DNA from: Halichondria panicea
Lineage: Eukaryota; Porifera; Demospongiae; Suberitida; Halichondriidae
Length of the DNA: 64,000 nt
Assembly (NCBI RefSeq): GCF_963675165.1
Contig: NC_087385.1
Span: forward strand, 1,426,501 to 1,490,500
Direction: 5' to 3'
Shown: in pieces, positions 25,201-39,145 of the stretch
How positions within the stretch are numbered: position 1 is the stretch's first letter
Layout of the letters: each line of letters starts with the position of its first letter
Translations under genes and position numbers: made by a program
Notes under the pieces: generated by a model
What the model saw: only the letters and a program-made list of their open reading frames with translations
Told to the model about the DNA's origin: nothing
The model's database searches: none

Positions 25201-26222
25201 CTCCTCCCTCCCTGCTTCCACAGCTGTATCTTAGCATCAAGATCACCTCCCTATGTGTGGGGGGGGGGACGTTTGTGAGTTAATCTGCTTCTATTTAGAA
25301 CTACATTGTACATTGGTAGTTAACGGCCACCCCTGAAAAAAGGCTAGGTCACAAATACACAGTTTGTGTACCAAACAACCTCTTAACAAGGGCCACCCCT
25401 GTAAAAACGTTTGGTTCCCTAAATGTGAAAGAGGTTCCACTTCAGACAATTCAGTAGAGAATAGAAAATGTCATCAGTTACTCAGCAACGAGAGACCGCT
25501 CCCTCTCACCTCACAGTTCTCTGTGACTATGCAGAAACACTCCTTCTCCATAAAACTGTCCTGGAACTTTACGATTGAGGGATGGTCCAGCTGCAGGGAG
25601 AGCGGTGAAGAATTCTCAATCACCGAATGTGAACAGTACATTCAAGAACACGTTAAGAGTGAAAATAGATATATAATGTAAAATGGCTAGTAAGGCACTA
25701 ATCAGGAGACACTGAGCTGCTCTCAAAGCAATCTACCAGACAGTAAAGGATTGCATACCTTTGCCAGTAGTCTGGCTTCCCTCACTGCGTCCACTGTATC
25801 GTCAGGCTGCATGTCCGCCACTGGGATCTGCTTCAGAACTTTTCTGCATGGAATACGAAAATTATTGCATTGACTTTATTAACACTATGGTAAATGCTAC
25901 TATGCACTGAGTACGAGTATGACCATCCAAATCCAACCGTGATGCACCAACACTATTAATCCACACTCACTTCTCGTTGTTTGATTTGAGATCTAGTACC
26001 AGAAAAGCCGTGCCAAAAGCTCCGGATCCCAACTTTCCCTCCATCTGATACCTGTACAGACAAGGAGTTAGATCTGCTACCTGAACCACTAATGCACCTG
26101 TTTGCCATCACTTTCTTTGGCTCCAGAGAGGATGTACTGCCTCTTCTGCCATTGCCCATGTCTCCATTAGCCCCGGGGTAGTCTTGTTGGCCTCCTACTA
26201 GTAACTTCTTCGGTAGAGGCAT
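22292..26222 (-). CDS. NEK11: NIMA-related kinase 11-like Ser/Thr kinase (625 aa)
   Basis: Sixteen exons in phase: 26222-26098, 26051-25971, 25843-25759, 25590-25510, 25250-25102, 24959-24740, 24499-24408, 24358-24280, 24214-24135, 23901-23724, 23601-23431, 23290-23222, 23082-22963, 22910-22850, 22717-22624 and 22484-22292. The kinase has glycine loop KLGSGAFGT, HRDLKARN, GDFGISR and the NEK-type TFTGTPYYMSPE activation segment. A basic coiled coil (LTPRQRMEQRKKKRADEEAEK) follows. The tail carries EEIPEDPLLAETHY and the terminal block ending DCFLVDQLVFLEKQ, both seen in NEK11 and not in other NEKs. NEK11 acts in the DNA-damage G2/M checkpoint in vertebrates; a similar role here is inference. 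Human NEK11 is about 645 aa. An NRF1-like site lies 114 bp upstream. Confidence 0.93.
24041..24075 (-). pseudogene. tRNA-Tyr 5'-half relic in NEK11 intron 9
   Basis: The reverse strand reads GATAGCTTAGTTGGTGAGCG and GTGGACTGTAG, matching the D-arm and anticodon half of the tRNA-Tyr copies at 53355-54049, with one base lost in the D-arm. The 3' half and acceptor stem are missing. The flank CACAATGCTTCAGGGGAAC also matches the sequence beside those tRNAs. Confidence 0.65.
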
Positions 26223-26335
26223 GCCTTTGTAACACTTTGTACATAATTATTGGTGCAGTACCGCCTCTCTTTCAAGGGTCAACGGTCAGCTTTTTTGACT
26301 CCTGCTAAAGAGGGGTGGGGCTGCTTTACACATTT

Positions 26336-26347
26336 CGCGCATGCGCA
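26336..26347. promoter_or_regulatory. NRF1-type palindrome upstream of NEK11-like gene
   Basis: CGCGCATGCGCA fits the NRF1 consensus YGCGCAYGCGCR exactly and lies 114 bp upstream of the NEK11-like start codon in the 341-bp gap before the G alpha gene. NRF1 sites are common in promoters of housekeeping and cell-cycle genes; use here is inference. Confidence 0.45.
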
Positions 26348-26563
26348 ATAATTATATTCAATGCCAAGAGATAGCTAAAAGTCATTTGAAAAACAGTGAA
26401 CAAAAGTGTGACAGCTATTATATAAATCATAGAATGAAGAAAGAACAGAATACACAAACACACAGTGCATGTTACCACTCGATTGGAAGTAAAACGTTAA
26501 CTGGAATATAAACTATAAATAATGGCAGACATAACATACAAAGCACTAGGCAACGAAACAACA

Positions 26564-27771
26564 CTAAAATAAACCAGTTTCTCTCAAATGCTCAGCAATG
26601 ATAATGTCCGTAACTGCTTCAAACACAAACTGAACGTTCGACGTGTCTGTTGCACATGTGACGTGAGTGTAGACTGTTTTGCGTGTCGGGTTCTTGTTGA
26701 GTCTGACAAACTTATCACAGATGAATCGCACTCCATCTTGGAAAGAGTTCTGACCTGCAGCAGGGAAGAGCACACAAGTTTAGTATCAGCAATATCTAGA
26801 AACCAAGAATCTGGTACAACACTTTGGAAATCAAGACTATAAAAAATTGTAGCACCACAAGATATGATAATTAAAGTAAGGATGGCACTCTGGTGACAGC
26901 TAACCCCTCAACACAGGCCACCTCTGTCCCTAATGTACCTAATAGTAAACTTACTAGTACACAGTGCATAGTGCACAGTACACAGGACATGCACAGTAAC
27001 ATACACATGCAGTGCACCCTCTATAATCACTACTGCCCACCTCTGTAGTCAGGGAAGAAGTCTCTCAGTGGTCTCTCTTTGATCTTTCTTTCAAAGAGGT
27101 CCTTCTTGTTGAGGAAGAGGATGACAGAGGTGTCCAGGAACCATTTGTTGTTCAGGATGGAGTTGAACAGTCGTAGGGCCTCTTCCATACGATTCTGGGG
27201 TAAGAAAAGAAATAGGGATTGAATTGTGATTGCGCTAGCTACATAACTCAAAACAAGAGCTAAGAGTTTTGATAGTCAGAGCAAAGCATGCCATGCACTC
27301 GCGTTACAAGAGAAATAATTGTTTGTGCCTATAATGTTTTTGTGCCTATATTATTATTAAGCTCATCTCTATAGAGATTAGCTTTGACTTACAGTGTCTT
27401 GTTCCTCACGTAGACCAAGATCGTATGCTGACAGAGACACAAAGAACAGAATTGCTGTGACATCTTCAAAACAATGGATCCACTTTTTTCTCTCTGATCT
27501 CTGACCGCCCACATCCACCACCCTGGGATAACAAAATAATACATTAAAATAATAATTATAAATCAGCATCTGCAGTTAACACACAGTATACCATATAATT
27601 TATATACATGCATATTATTTTCATCACTGCATGCGTACGTACCTGAAGTTGAGAGAACGATAATTAAAGGTAGATTCTACGATTCCAGTTGACTTTACTC
27701 TTGTTCTGAGAATGTCTTGAGTATTCGGTACGTATCGTCTGTCTCCAATTCTCTCTAAACTGTCGAGGTAG

Positions 27772-27826
<55 letters not shown>

Positions 27827-30800
27827 TGTGTGGTTGGGTGAAATGTGCACCTGTGTGAATGGGATATATATATATACATACCAGTCAAGTTGTGAGTAGG
27901 ATAGTTGTGGCTACCACTAACCTAGGCTGCCCCCAAAACAAAGTAGCTAAGGTAACCCACAACTGAGAAGCTACAAAATAAATTGCCAAGAAATGCAGCA
28001 CAAAGAGATTCCACTTTAGATTAAAATTAACAGATGTGAGATGTGAAAAATGTTATAAAATCAAAGGGTGGCCAAGCCCTATATACAGCCATTGTCCTGG
28101 TAATGGGCCGAAGCAGTTGTCAGCTTGTAGGCAGACATGTGTGCAGCTACTGAATAAACACAAACACGGCCATACTAGGCCAGCACAGAGTATGGTAGCA
28201 CTTATTTGAATGCACACATTGTGCTAAAGTTGCTACAATTAACTAAACACCAGACAAATGCTACAGCATAACAAAAGAATAATTATATGCACATTCTTTC
28301 TGAATAAGGCTCAGTTAAGGGTAGTTAAAGAGGATTCTAAGAATGAATACGAATCCACAATAGAAGAAGGAATCATTAATCATATTAAGAGTGAATCTTC
28401 AAAGAGGTCATAGTCAGGAACTACAGGAAGTTGCTAATAATTCAGCCAAATGCTAGCATGCACACAGCAACTAATTAACCAACACAGCTGTATTGCATAA
28501 TTAAAAACAACAACTTGTGCTTACTATAACACAGTTAGTATAGCTACATGTACAATTTGACAGCCATGCACAGTCAAATATTCAGTGCATGGGGTATATA
28601 AAACCACTTACAATTGTGCCGAGTCGTTGAGTTGGTATTCGCTAGATCTCCTGAAGCACAGCTGCACTCCTGGGTCGGCCCACAAGTTCCTCATGGCTTG
28701 CATTAGAGTCGGAGTGAAGGGTTCTGTGTCGTGATGACTAGCTGTGACTCCGAACAACAACAAGGCCTCGTCCTGTACGTGCGTGTGCAAGGGTGTGCAA
28801 CATGATGTTTCGTATACATGCAACAAAAAAGAATCATGCACATCTTTCATTAGCTAGCTGTTAATCAGCACACAAGTTTACACAGGAAAGGTAGTTTAGT
28901 TGGGTTGCCAAGGGACCCAAGACCATGATAGCCTAACAGATGACCTCTCTGAGCTAGCCAGCCACAGGTATATACATGTGTGGGAATATCAATATCAATC
29001 ACCATATTCAATGCCCCACCTGGCTATGAAATCCACCTTATGAGTAGTGAGTAAATGATGAGTTTATTGGAGGGCATTCAGATAGCATTGTACAACTAAC
29101 TGAAAGTGGGCCCTCAATTTGGCATGCATTTGGTGGACTTAAAATTCAGTTTCTTTGCAAGTTAATATAACAAACAAATCAATGAAGTATTTAATTCATC
29201 ACCAGGTATGAGAGCACTTGCTACAGGACACAAAAGATCAAAGGAAGTGATTCCTTTTAAGTCAAGTGCACTTTTAAGATAAGCCAAGATAAAAGAAACT
29301 GGTGTATATACAAAACTGGTCTAGACACACAAGTAAAGAGCAAAACAACAGCATTCATAACATTAAGTTCAGCTGTAAAATATACAACACTTAGAGTGTA
29401 CAGGACAAACACAAGGGCCCTCCCAATCACATGCACCGTCTAAATAGTCTAAAATGCTCCAGCTAGTGCAACTTGCTTCACTAGGGAACCAGTGGGAGTG
29501 GGGAAGTGTCTCTATGAATACACTAATAGCTTGCTGCCCCACCCACTAAACGCTAGAATGAAGCACTGCGATAGACTATACGCTCATACAATGATTATGC
29601 TTATAAACCCGGCCAGGCCAATTGCATCATGCAGCATATCCTATCTAGGGCAAGCACTCACTTCATCACACAAGCATTGGCGCAGACTGTCTAAATACAG
29701 TCTAAGTTCACGTTTACTAGAGCCATCCTTCATCAGTGAACCCACACAGTACACACAGTCTCAACCTACGCTATATATACATATATATACACACAGAGAA
29801 CGAAGGCAGCTGCCTAACATAACGGGTGAATAGGCACTTTATGAGTCATGCAGGATATGCCAATTGAGTACACAAATTATGTTTCCATCTACAGATTTAA
29901 AAATTGAACCTATGAATACTGACTACAACATTGGGCAAACTCTCAAAGGATGAATGTGCAGTCAAGTTCAAAATGCAACATTGCACACTAAGTGTATGAT
30001 GTCAGTCTACAACAAAGTACAGCCATTATCCCTACACACAATGGTCGTTGGAGAGCAGAAGACAAATCATCTTGTAGCCATAATTATCTCTTTGTTACGA
30101 GCGCATGCAAGTACATTTAAAATGCTCAGCACAATTAACGTAGAATAGTCATTGTAATGCCATGGCCTTACCGAGCTTCAACATGTTTACTATGTCACAC
30201 TATATACATCACATCACTATATACATCACATGATAAATCCCCGTGTGTACTCAAGCGCTACCCTATAAGCAAAAGTGCACACACGCATTCACTTCCAGTA
30301 TGCTAAGATGAACGGCCCTAGCTGGCATATGAGCCAGCAACAACACACGTCTAGGTGTGGTTCAACCCCACAATAGGACATGCTGATGACAGCACTTTGG
30401 GTTATTGGCAAAAACAAGCTAAGTCAACATTCCCATAAAAACCTATCCAAGCACGAAATGCACTTTTCCCTACCCACTCACACGAAAAAACAATAACAAA
30501 TACAAGAAAACTCACTCTTCTGGCGGGATTTGCAAAGTTGATCCCGAGGATGTCCATGCCCTTGATAATGGCCGCCAGTGAGGATATGGTGTTGCTGTAG
30601 ATGACTCTTCTGAACTGTTTGCACTCATCTCTTGAGTAGCCATTCTCGTGGATAATTCTATGAAAGGGAAAATGAAAAACATGAATTTATGTGCTGCCTC
30701 TAAAAATGGGATTCTAAAAACGTTCATCTTTTCAAGTGCTAAAAAAATGCAGCTGAGCTGGCAATTAAGTCAACTTGTTATCACCAACTTTATTCAGTGA

Positions 30801-33699
30801 TAAACACATGCTAATCAGGGAAGGTCACCTTTAACTATATTCACAGGCATCCAAAAAGCTTGTGAATGCCAATAAACAACCTCATGTTGCCCACAACAAG
30901 CAGACCAAACCACAAGTGAATTGAGACACCATCTAGAGTGCAGATCTAGTGTTGTGGCAGGCTACATTCCATGCATACTAGTGTATAAACAAATAGAGGG
31001 AATAACAGTACGAAACTCACTTCATTTGTTTCACGAAAGTGCTCTTGCCAGATTCACCAGCGCCTGTGTGTGTGGAGGGAGGAGGATATCGTTCATTAAC
31101 TTTCTGTATTGTTGTTACGCTCTAGTAAATGTTTGTGTGCAGTGCCTGTATGCGTAACAGTGGACTACTGTGGGTGTGCATAAAAATAATTAATGAGTTA
31201 TAATTATTAAATCACCCTGTTGAACTTTGAGGCCCACATCAATGCCAGTATACAATGCACACACTCACACACAACTATAACAATGGCCCTTGTTGTAGTC
31301 TGGAGAGCATGAAAGCATACCATACTGTTGATTAACTGACACATGATCCAGGCACACTAGGCAGCACTAACAGTTGCTAGGCACATCTCTAGGTCTTATT
31401 GAAATAATCTACAGGTGCAATCCCTTTGATATGGTAACATGACACAGCAGTAACATGCTGCTAGTGACTCATAATATACATAATTTATAACACATACCAT
31501 AAGCTTCCATAACCAAGAAGACAATGGATAAAGAATTTTACACTTGAGTTTAAACAAATCGTTGAAATGTACCAAGTGAGAGAAATAGATGATCAACAAA
31601 ACAACACATTAATTTTACACAACAGTTTGTACTACAAGTGGAGACACACTTCAATGATTATCAGTGGGCAGACGGAGTTCTTACGGTAGATAAGTTACTT
31701 ACTTTCTAGTCATCCCAAGCACGACTAATGCACTGATCGAGCACACGGTTAAGCACACTATATAAACAGACCTTAAAGTTGTGGGCGATCTCAGTCAGTC
31801 AAAACGACTCCTTTTACGCTTTATAATAGTCGCACAACATTAACTTTTACCATTTTAATTACATCAGCAAATAGGGTCATAATTCTACAACAAGCAGAAA
31901 ACATTCAAATAATGTCAAAAACGACGTTCTCAAGTTGTAACGCTACATGCAAGTTCAAACACCATTACTTAAGTGATTATGTGATTATGTTGGCTGTTGA
32001 TACTAGCAAGCCTATACAAAAGGGCATACTCAGTCAGTGATGTAATGTCTAATGCTCAGGGGTGATTGCACTCCTGCTACCCAACAAAGTGATGGGTGGA
32101 TGGGAAAAACTAGCCACTGCAAAGCGACCCATTAGCCTCACAGCAGGGGGTAGTCTGTGTTGCTAAGATGATGCAAGTACACACAGCGAAAAAATAGTGA
32201 CCACAATTTATTGTCAGCAAAACCAGGAAATGTACCTTCAGGATAAAGGCATGCTCACAAATTATCAGGTAGTTACATGCAGATGTGGTTTAATTAATTG
32301 CCTCTATACAGGTGCTAATGAAGGAACTATTAATGTTGATAAATGCAGATGTGGTTTAATTGTATGCCTCCAGGTGCTAATGAAGGGACTATTAATGACC
32401 CAGCTGCTGCTGATTAAGAGCTTCACACAATGGGTGAGCTCACACATCAAAGCACCTAGCTAAGCATGGTCATCCTTTGTCTAGGAGTGCACAATACTCA
32501 TCACATGAGCCACCTGTTGCAACACAACTCCTAAACCAGTCATCTACCAACAAATAGTGGGACAAGTGTAACAATTGCTCCTACCGAACCTAAAATGACC
32601 TTTGTTTGGGTGAATACAATCATGAGCACAAATAAAGCAACTTGCGCTTTCTGTTTGAAAAGTGTGTGAGGTTTGTCAACAAGGTTTTTGGTAGAATTAC
32701 CAGTGGGTGAAATTTATTACAACCCACAAACTAAGCTGCAATAGTACACAGCATTAACAAACAAAAGGTGTGTAATTCACAAAAAAGGTGTTTTTTTTCA
32801 CCTACTTATGCAATAACAAAACCTAGGTGCTTAATTACAACTGATTAGTGAAATATCAAAAACTAGAAACTCATTATATAGGCCGGCTACACAAGCAATG
32901 TAACCTTATGCTCGTGAGGTCATGTACGATGTTTAAGGTCTGGAAATCTTGAAAAGATAATCTACAAAACACTTTCAATGCTTAAAAACATAGTCGGACG
33001 CAAGAGCAAAAACAAACAAGAAGTGACAAGGGTCAGTAGAGATAGGCAGGATATAATTGTAGCCCTAGTAGCTCAAATCAACAATCACAAATACAGTTAC
33101 AGTTAGCTTGCCCCAAGGCAGATTATATTAGACTCAAATTAACACTGTTGGGACTTCTAATTAGTGAAAATGAGAAATGAGGGGACGAAAATGAAGGCAG
33201 TACATAAACAACATTGATGGGGCACGCTAAAACAGCAAGTGGGTGGATGCATGTTCCTAAGTAAAGCATGCAAAGCAAACACAGGGGATGATTATGCATA
33301 TAGAAGGTCTGTGCATTAGCATAATCAGACTGTAATAATTGATTACAGACTGTCATGATGGAGACAGATAAGATAACTTCAAAAGCTCATAAAAAATAAT
33401 TGCCTGTTTATAGCAATACAGCTAAGTACAGCACTCATGTTCAGATGCTCACTATACTGTACTGCTGATAGCTAGCTACAAACATAGGCATGAAGTTTAA
33501 GCTCCAGACTAGCTGCTCAGATAATAATTATAAATGCAAACTATTACTAAAACTAAAATCAGATATGCTCAGACTCCTCACCTAACAAGAGCAGCTTGAC
33601 CTCTTTGCTTTTGCTCCCTTGCTCTGAGGCTAGTTTCTTGTCAATCTCCAAGCTCCTTTGCACCGCCTCCTTTTCTTGAGAACTTAGAGCACACCCCAT
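26564..33699 (-). CDS. Heterotrimeric G-protein alpha subunit, Gi/o-like (355 aa)
   Basis: Eight exons in phase: 33699-33582, 31063-31021, 30657-30516, 28772-28612, 27771-27643, 27522-27393, 27194-27041 and 26754-26564. The start MGCALSS gives the Gly2 myristoylation and Cys3 palmitoylation sites of Gi/o. Nucleotide-binding motifs are complete: [10 protein letters not shown]-loop, switch I Arg179 in LRTRVKSTG, switch [14 protein letters not shown] with Gln205, NKKD and TCAT. Length equals Gi family (354-355). The C-terminus is LRETGLF, so the Cys four residues from the end, the pertussis-toxin target of most Gi/o, is Thr352. It couples seven-helix receptors to effectors at the plasma membrane. 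Introns 1-4 are long (1.0 to 2.5 kb); apart from AT-rich sequence I see nothing definable in 28800-30500 or 31070-33580. Confidence 0.95.
27773..27833. repeat. GT dinucleotide repeat forming the G alpha exon 5 acceptor
   Basis: About 25 GT units; on the minus strand this is a CA run ending CAG directly at the exon 5 start (27771). Confidence 0.9.
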
Positions 33700-36193
33700 T
33701 CTTTTATTTTCAAATCACAAGTAAGCAAGCTTAATAGTTAGTTCTGACTGTGTGATAGCTACGATCTTTCTCTGTTCTCAGCTCTGCAGGAGGCTTTTGT
33801 ACATGCACCGATGGTGGGGGGTAAAACCATAGGAAACTTGCAATCAAAAGTGGGTGGGCCTAAGAGAGCTTGTAAAAAAGCAAACAGGAAATAATTGGCC
33901 ATGAATATCATTAGCACATTATCACATGCCATTACAGCAGCAATTATTCATAACTATAATTATACACAACTGCCACCATTCCATATTGCATACTGAACCT
34001 TATACATGTAAGCTCTCACCTTACTAATGTAACAGTGATACCTAAAACATATGTACACATCAAATGATTATTGTGTCTTCAGCTTCTTCTCGGGTAGCAG
34101 TGATGCACGGATTTAGTGCTGGAAACGACACCCCAACTATCATCCCTAACATGGGTAGTACTTACTTAGAGCTGCAATCTATAAGCCAGTGTCATGTGAG
34201 ACTTGCATTTGGATATCTTGTTTCTGTGGAAACCACATCTTAGAATTGTGTTTTCCCTTTTTTCCCCTCAGACATATCACATGCATGCGTTTATACATGC
34301 ATGGCTTAGTACATGCTCATGCACAAATACTTAGTCTATATACTAACCAGAACTCCCTAAAATGACTCAGCTGGAACTGTCAAAGGTTTCATGTAATGAA
34401 ATGGAAGCTCATCAAAATACTCTGAACGTCATGTTTTGGTAAACCTCTCATACTCGACATTCACTTATAAATGAGAAATGCAATTCGCTTGTGTGAATAG
34501 AAGAATCACAAAGGAACAGAAAAGGGTTTCTCAAGATGAGGTTATTGTAAACTATTAAGCTCACATTCTTGCAAAACAAAAAACTTTCTCATACACTCAG
34601 AAGTTATACCAGACATCACAAACACAATAATGATAAACCGTGGGCGTTCACGGACCATCCCATGCACAATGTTGTAATGTGTGCGTGGGGCATATTGCTT
34701 AATTATATTTAAACCCCCAATAGTTATCTCCCAGAAAGGATGGAAGTTAATAGTATGTTATTGCACACGATTATACCACTTTTAGTTATGATGTAGTTTT
34801 GAGTCTGCAGTCTAGGATATGAGGTAACTGTTACAACACACGAGCTTTATTAGGTACTATTAATAGAAGGAGGGAAGTGCATGCAGATACATCCTATAAT
34901 AATATTTACATGCACAGGTATTATACACTAGCAATTAGCAGTAGGTAATATCCTAAGTTGCGCAAGTATGCTGGCCAACCAGAAGACACTTCAAAACATG
35001 TATTAATTACTCATAGGTATATTATGTAGTCCTCAGTATCACTTTGAAATTTCAGTTGTACGAAAAAGAGGGAAATGCTCAAAGAGGAAATTATACATTT
35101 ATATGGCTCACTCCTGTATTTGAATCTGTGTGATATTACAATGATGCAATAAGTACATTAACAGGATACAAGTGTATACACAAGGTTCATATCTACATAA
35201 CCTTCCTCTACAAGACTAGGAATGTAGCACTTTCTGTGAGTGTGAGGATAGAACAACCGTGAACGCATGACGCACATGCATGGGTGAAGGAATACTGATA
35301 AAGGAAGTGCCTACAGCAGCTAATGAAGCTAGAGGCTTCTTTCCCAACCTTAATGGAGTGATGTGGTGAGGAACAGTCACTGATTCAGAGAAAGTTCTCA
35401 ATCACTGTCCCTGTGATCTCACAAGCAGTCAAGTTTTGTTTTGTACGCATGCTGAGGAAGAAATAAAATTGAACCATTGTTTTTTACCTTTAGCGATCAT
35501 GCATACATAATATATGCAATGACAAATGCACCGCAAAAATGCATTGCACAAAAAGTTTTCAGTGAACTGAGTCTAGCGTAAACTCAAAATCTGTAGCTAT
35601 AGAATAAGTTATGAAATGAAGTGGGATTGTTTATATTTCTCTATTCAATGAGGCATGCAGTTACAGCTGTGGTGGGTGTAGTACAGAGCCAATAGCTGGC
35701 AACACATAAGAACCAGTTACAACAGTGCCCACACTGTTGGCATCAAGGTTCACTACAGAGGGTGTTTGTATATAAACATGATGCTGATATGAAGGGAATG
35801 ATAATAGCTAATTGCATTCAGCCTCTAAGAACTATACATCCGACTACCCTGTGAAAATGGTTGGATTGTAAGGTGTGGTGTATCCATGGGCCCTGCACAC
35901 GTGCATTAATTAATTTAACAGATATAATTTATGGCACTGGCCGCTATAATTATAGACACAAAGAAATCGATATTTCGTATTAGGCAATTTATTATCTTGG
36001 GGCAGAATTTCACTCAGGAATGCAATTCAATAGCCTGTTGCCTGGATATTACTCAAATCACCTTGATTCCATCCCATCCCATTACTCTTCCATCTTCTGA
36101 CCACTTTCCACATGGCCACATGGCCACCCTTACCCAATGGTCTGAACTGCTGTTTTCCCCCTGGGCCTCCTAGCGCTTTAGTACCACTGCACC
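33700..36193. other. Intergenic region between divergent G alpha and OTUD6-like genes
   Basis: 2.5 kb with no open frame, splice-consistent exon, RNA gene or clear repeat that I can support. It presumably holds both promoters and 5' UTR exons. The base composition is AT-rich throughout. Confidence 0.5.
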
Positions 36194-38562
36194 ATGGCTG
36201 AGTGCAGTGCTGTCGAGACAGTAGATGAAAGGGAAGCACTGCAGAGCAACACTAGAGCTGAGATAAAAGAACTAAGAGGTTTTTATATACAGATATTGAC
36301 TGTCTAGCTAGCTAGGGTGTAGATTTTATTTTATATACTGTAGAGCTCTGCTACGTACATGCAGTGGAGGGAGTCAGTCGTTCATGTATACGTCTGATTG
36401 TATTCTACAGCTAAGATACAAGGTCTGAAGAAAGCCGTACCTAAAGGAGACAAGAAGAGAAAGAAAGAAGCGACGGCCGAGATAACAAAATTGGAGGAAG
36501 AATTTAAAAAGTTAGAGAATTTAAAAGTGACGCTAGATGTCCCAGAGGATGTAGCTTCCGAGGAGACTGATGTTTCTAGCGCTCAGGAGCTGTTGAATGC
36601 TGTGTCTTTGGACGAGAAGCAGGAAGTGGGTGTGGGGACAGGGAGCAAGAAAAAAAGCAAAGCTCAAAAAAGAAAGGTAAAGAGACATAATTATAACTAT
36701 AGTTGTATTGTGCACTTGTCGTTTTTTACCAGCATAGATTTACACTATGCACCACATTTTATGTTCACATGCACTTGCAGTATGCCATAGTTTTGAGAAT
36801 CGGTTACCCTTCCTTCTAACGTGCGTACACACATAGCCTCGATCCCAGGCCCTTGGAATTATGCTTTGATAGCGGCCTAGATCGAGGCTAATACACACAC
36901 CACCTCCAAACACCATCACATACCATCACACACCACCTCCCCACACACCCCATCACACACCATCACACACCACCTCCACACACCGTCACACACCATCACA
37001 TAACCTCCCCACACACCCACTCCATGACAGGAGAAGAAGCTTCAGGAGGAAAGGGAAAGAGAGGAGAGGATAGAGATTGGGGAGACAGAGTCGGCCCTCA
37101 ACAACCCTCGACTGATAGAGAGGGAAGCATTGTCTGGTATCCTAGGACCCCTCGGTCTGGCTATAAAAGACGTGCCTGCTGACGGCCATTGCTTGTATGC
37201 AGCTGTGAGTGACCAGCTCTCCTGTAGAGTGGGGATCAAGGTGAATGTATTAGTTTTGACAAGTTAGCCACTAAGTAAACGAGCATAATTATGTCCTGTG
37301 TTCATTTTATGGTTGTTATTTTTGTATGGTGAATGAACCATTATAATAGCTGTAGGAAAAGCATTTCACCTAATGCTGAAAACACATGCACGTTGAGATC
37401 ACTGTGTGATACAAATCGTCAGAGAAGAGTTATCTGTATTTTATCGTCCTGTTAGCTTCATATTGGGTACAGTCACTTCCAATGCGAATTACGTCTTATT
37501 CTGTATTATGTGTGCAGGCGAGCGTGTCTCGGCTGAGGGCAGAGTGTTCTCAGTACATCCTCACACATAGCGACGAGTTCCTGCCCTACCTGGTGGACCC
37601 CAACACTGGTGACCAGTTCACTCAAGGTCGGGACCAGGGAGAGGGGGGGTCAAAATGATGTGAACAGCATTACCATTAATTATCTACTTGACCAGCTTTG
37701 TCTACATGTAATTCATAAAAGTGCAATTTAAGGGAAACCCTCGAGTAGCCTTTAATTTGTGTCTATTTAAGTTAACGTTGCACTTAGTTAGCATCATGGC
37801 TTCTAATGGTGGTAGTCCCCCGTGTTACTTATGGAGGGTGGGACAGTAGGTGTGTTTGTGTATACTCTCCACTCTCCATGTTGTGATTGGATAGTACATT
37901 CTCTGCCTGGTTGTGTGCCCATGACAGCAGGCGCTGCAGACACAAAATTAACAATGTATGTTTATCTTTGCATGTACAGATACTTTTTTGGGATACTGTG
38001 AGGAGATTGCACACACTGCAGCCTGGGGTGGACAACTAGAGGTGTGTGTGTGTATACTCTAGACACTGTGATATTTCACTGTCTATATTGTAACTATTTA
38101 TTCTGCACGTAACTAGAGTATACCATATTGAGTATGCCCTTGTACGTACATAATGTATAGATATCCGTAGATTGTTTTAGATACTGTCCTGCTCTTGTGT
38201 ACAGATCCAAGCACTGTCTCATGTGTACAAGGTCCCAGTGAGAGTGTACCAAGCCTCGGCACCCGTGCTCACTCTCGGAGGAGAGGCCTACACTGACACC
38301 ACACTAACACTAGCGTGAGTTATGTGTTTATGACTGAATTATCACTACCAATCTACCTCTTACGTACTATGATCTCACCAGAGGAAAGTCCCTGGCATTA
38401 TTTCCTGCATCTTAGCACAACTGGTACATATAGTTATAATTATGTATTGTCATGATTATAATTATGCCTAAATAAATGTATTACGTGTAGGGTTACACTA
38501 CAAGTACTACAAGTACTGTACTTGCATACATTCTTAGCTGAGCTGACAAAACCTTACCCTCC

Positions 38563-38593
<31 letters not shown>

Positions 38594-38669
38594 ACACAGG
38601 TACCACCATCACGAATATGGACTAGGAGAACATTACAACTCAATAGTACCAAACACTCTTAGTAGCTGA
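36194..38669 (+). CDS. OTUD6B: OTU-domain deubiquitinase, OTUD6 type (303 aa)
   Basis: Seven exons in phase: 36194-36278, 36411-36676, 37031-37240, 37518-37626, 37980-38041, 38205-38314 and 38600-38669 (TGA). The N-terminal half is a charged coiled coil (AKIQGLKKAVPKGDKKRKKE, SKAQKRKEKK) as in OTUD6A/B. The OTU catalytic core shows PADGHCLYAAV with Asp168 and Cys171, the NTGDQFTQDTFLGYCEEI and TAAWGGQLE segments, and catalytic His292 in GLGEHYNS. It removes ubiquitin from proteins; OTUD6B is linked to the proteasome and translation control. Human OTUD6B is about 293-323 aa. Ortholog assignment to B rather than A is by overall form. Exon 1 and exon 4 donors (GTTTTT, GTCGGG) are weak. The exon 7 acceptor is the end of a CA repeat. 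Confidence 0.93.
36834..36890. mobile_element. 57-bp miniature element, TAGCCTC ends, 9-bp target duplication (8/9)
   Basis: TAGCCTCGATCCCAGGCCC at the left and CTAGATCGAGGCTA at the right. The flanking 9-mers GTACACACA (36825-36833) and ATACACACA (36891-36899) differ at one base. It lies in OTUD6 intron 2. Confidence 0.65.
36893..37020. repeat. CACCATCACACACCACCTCC-type tandem repeat before OTUD6 exon 3
   Basis: Irregular C/A-rich units containing CACCATCACA and CACCTCC recur about 10 times up to the exon 3 acceptor at 37030. Confidence 0.7.
38559..38599. repeat. Poly(C) plus CA repeat forming the OTUD6 exon 7 acceptor
   Basis: About 20 C followed by 9-10 CA units; the final CAG is the splice acceptor. 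Confidence 0.85.
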
Positions 38670-39145
38670 GAACAGTCGTTGAGTTAATATTCAATTTTCA
38701 CCTGTAAAATTATTTGTAATGAGCAAAAACTTATTGAGTTATATAAAAGAGTTAATACTGTGAAATTGAGAATGGCTAGGGTACACAGGGGTGAGACACA
38801 AACACGCACACACACACACACATTGAGTCGAGAGTTCAGTTATCTTGTGGTTTTCTTAGCATAGATTTTAGTGAACACTCCGTCTGCACAACAAGAATAA
38901 TTGACATGAAAGGAGCATGCATATACAAACCATATGCAACCATATATAATTATTATTGTATTATGCACAAGCTTTTAAAAAAACACACAGTGCTCATAAA
39001 ATACATACACCAGAGAGGGGCAATCAAATTTTGTTACCAGCAAGTAGACAAACACACTAGCTACCTTGCTTACGCATGCGCACACCGGGACATAACTATA
39101 ATACCTACACCAGTTTACAGTCAAGCTCATGAATCAAACACCTCA

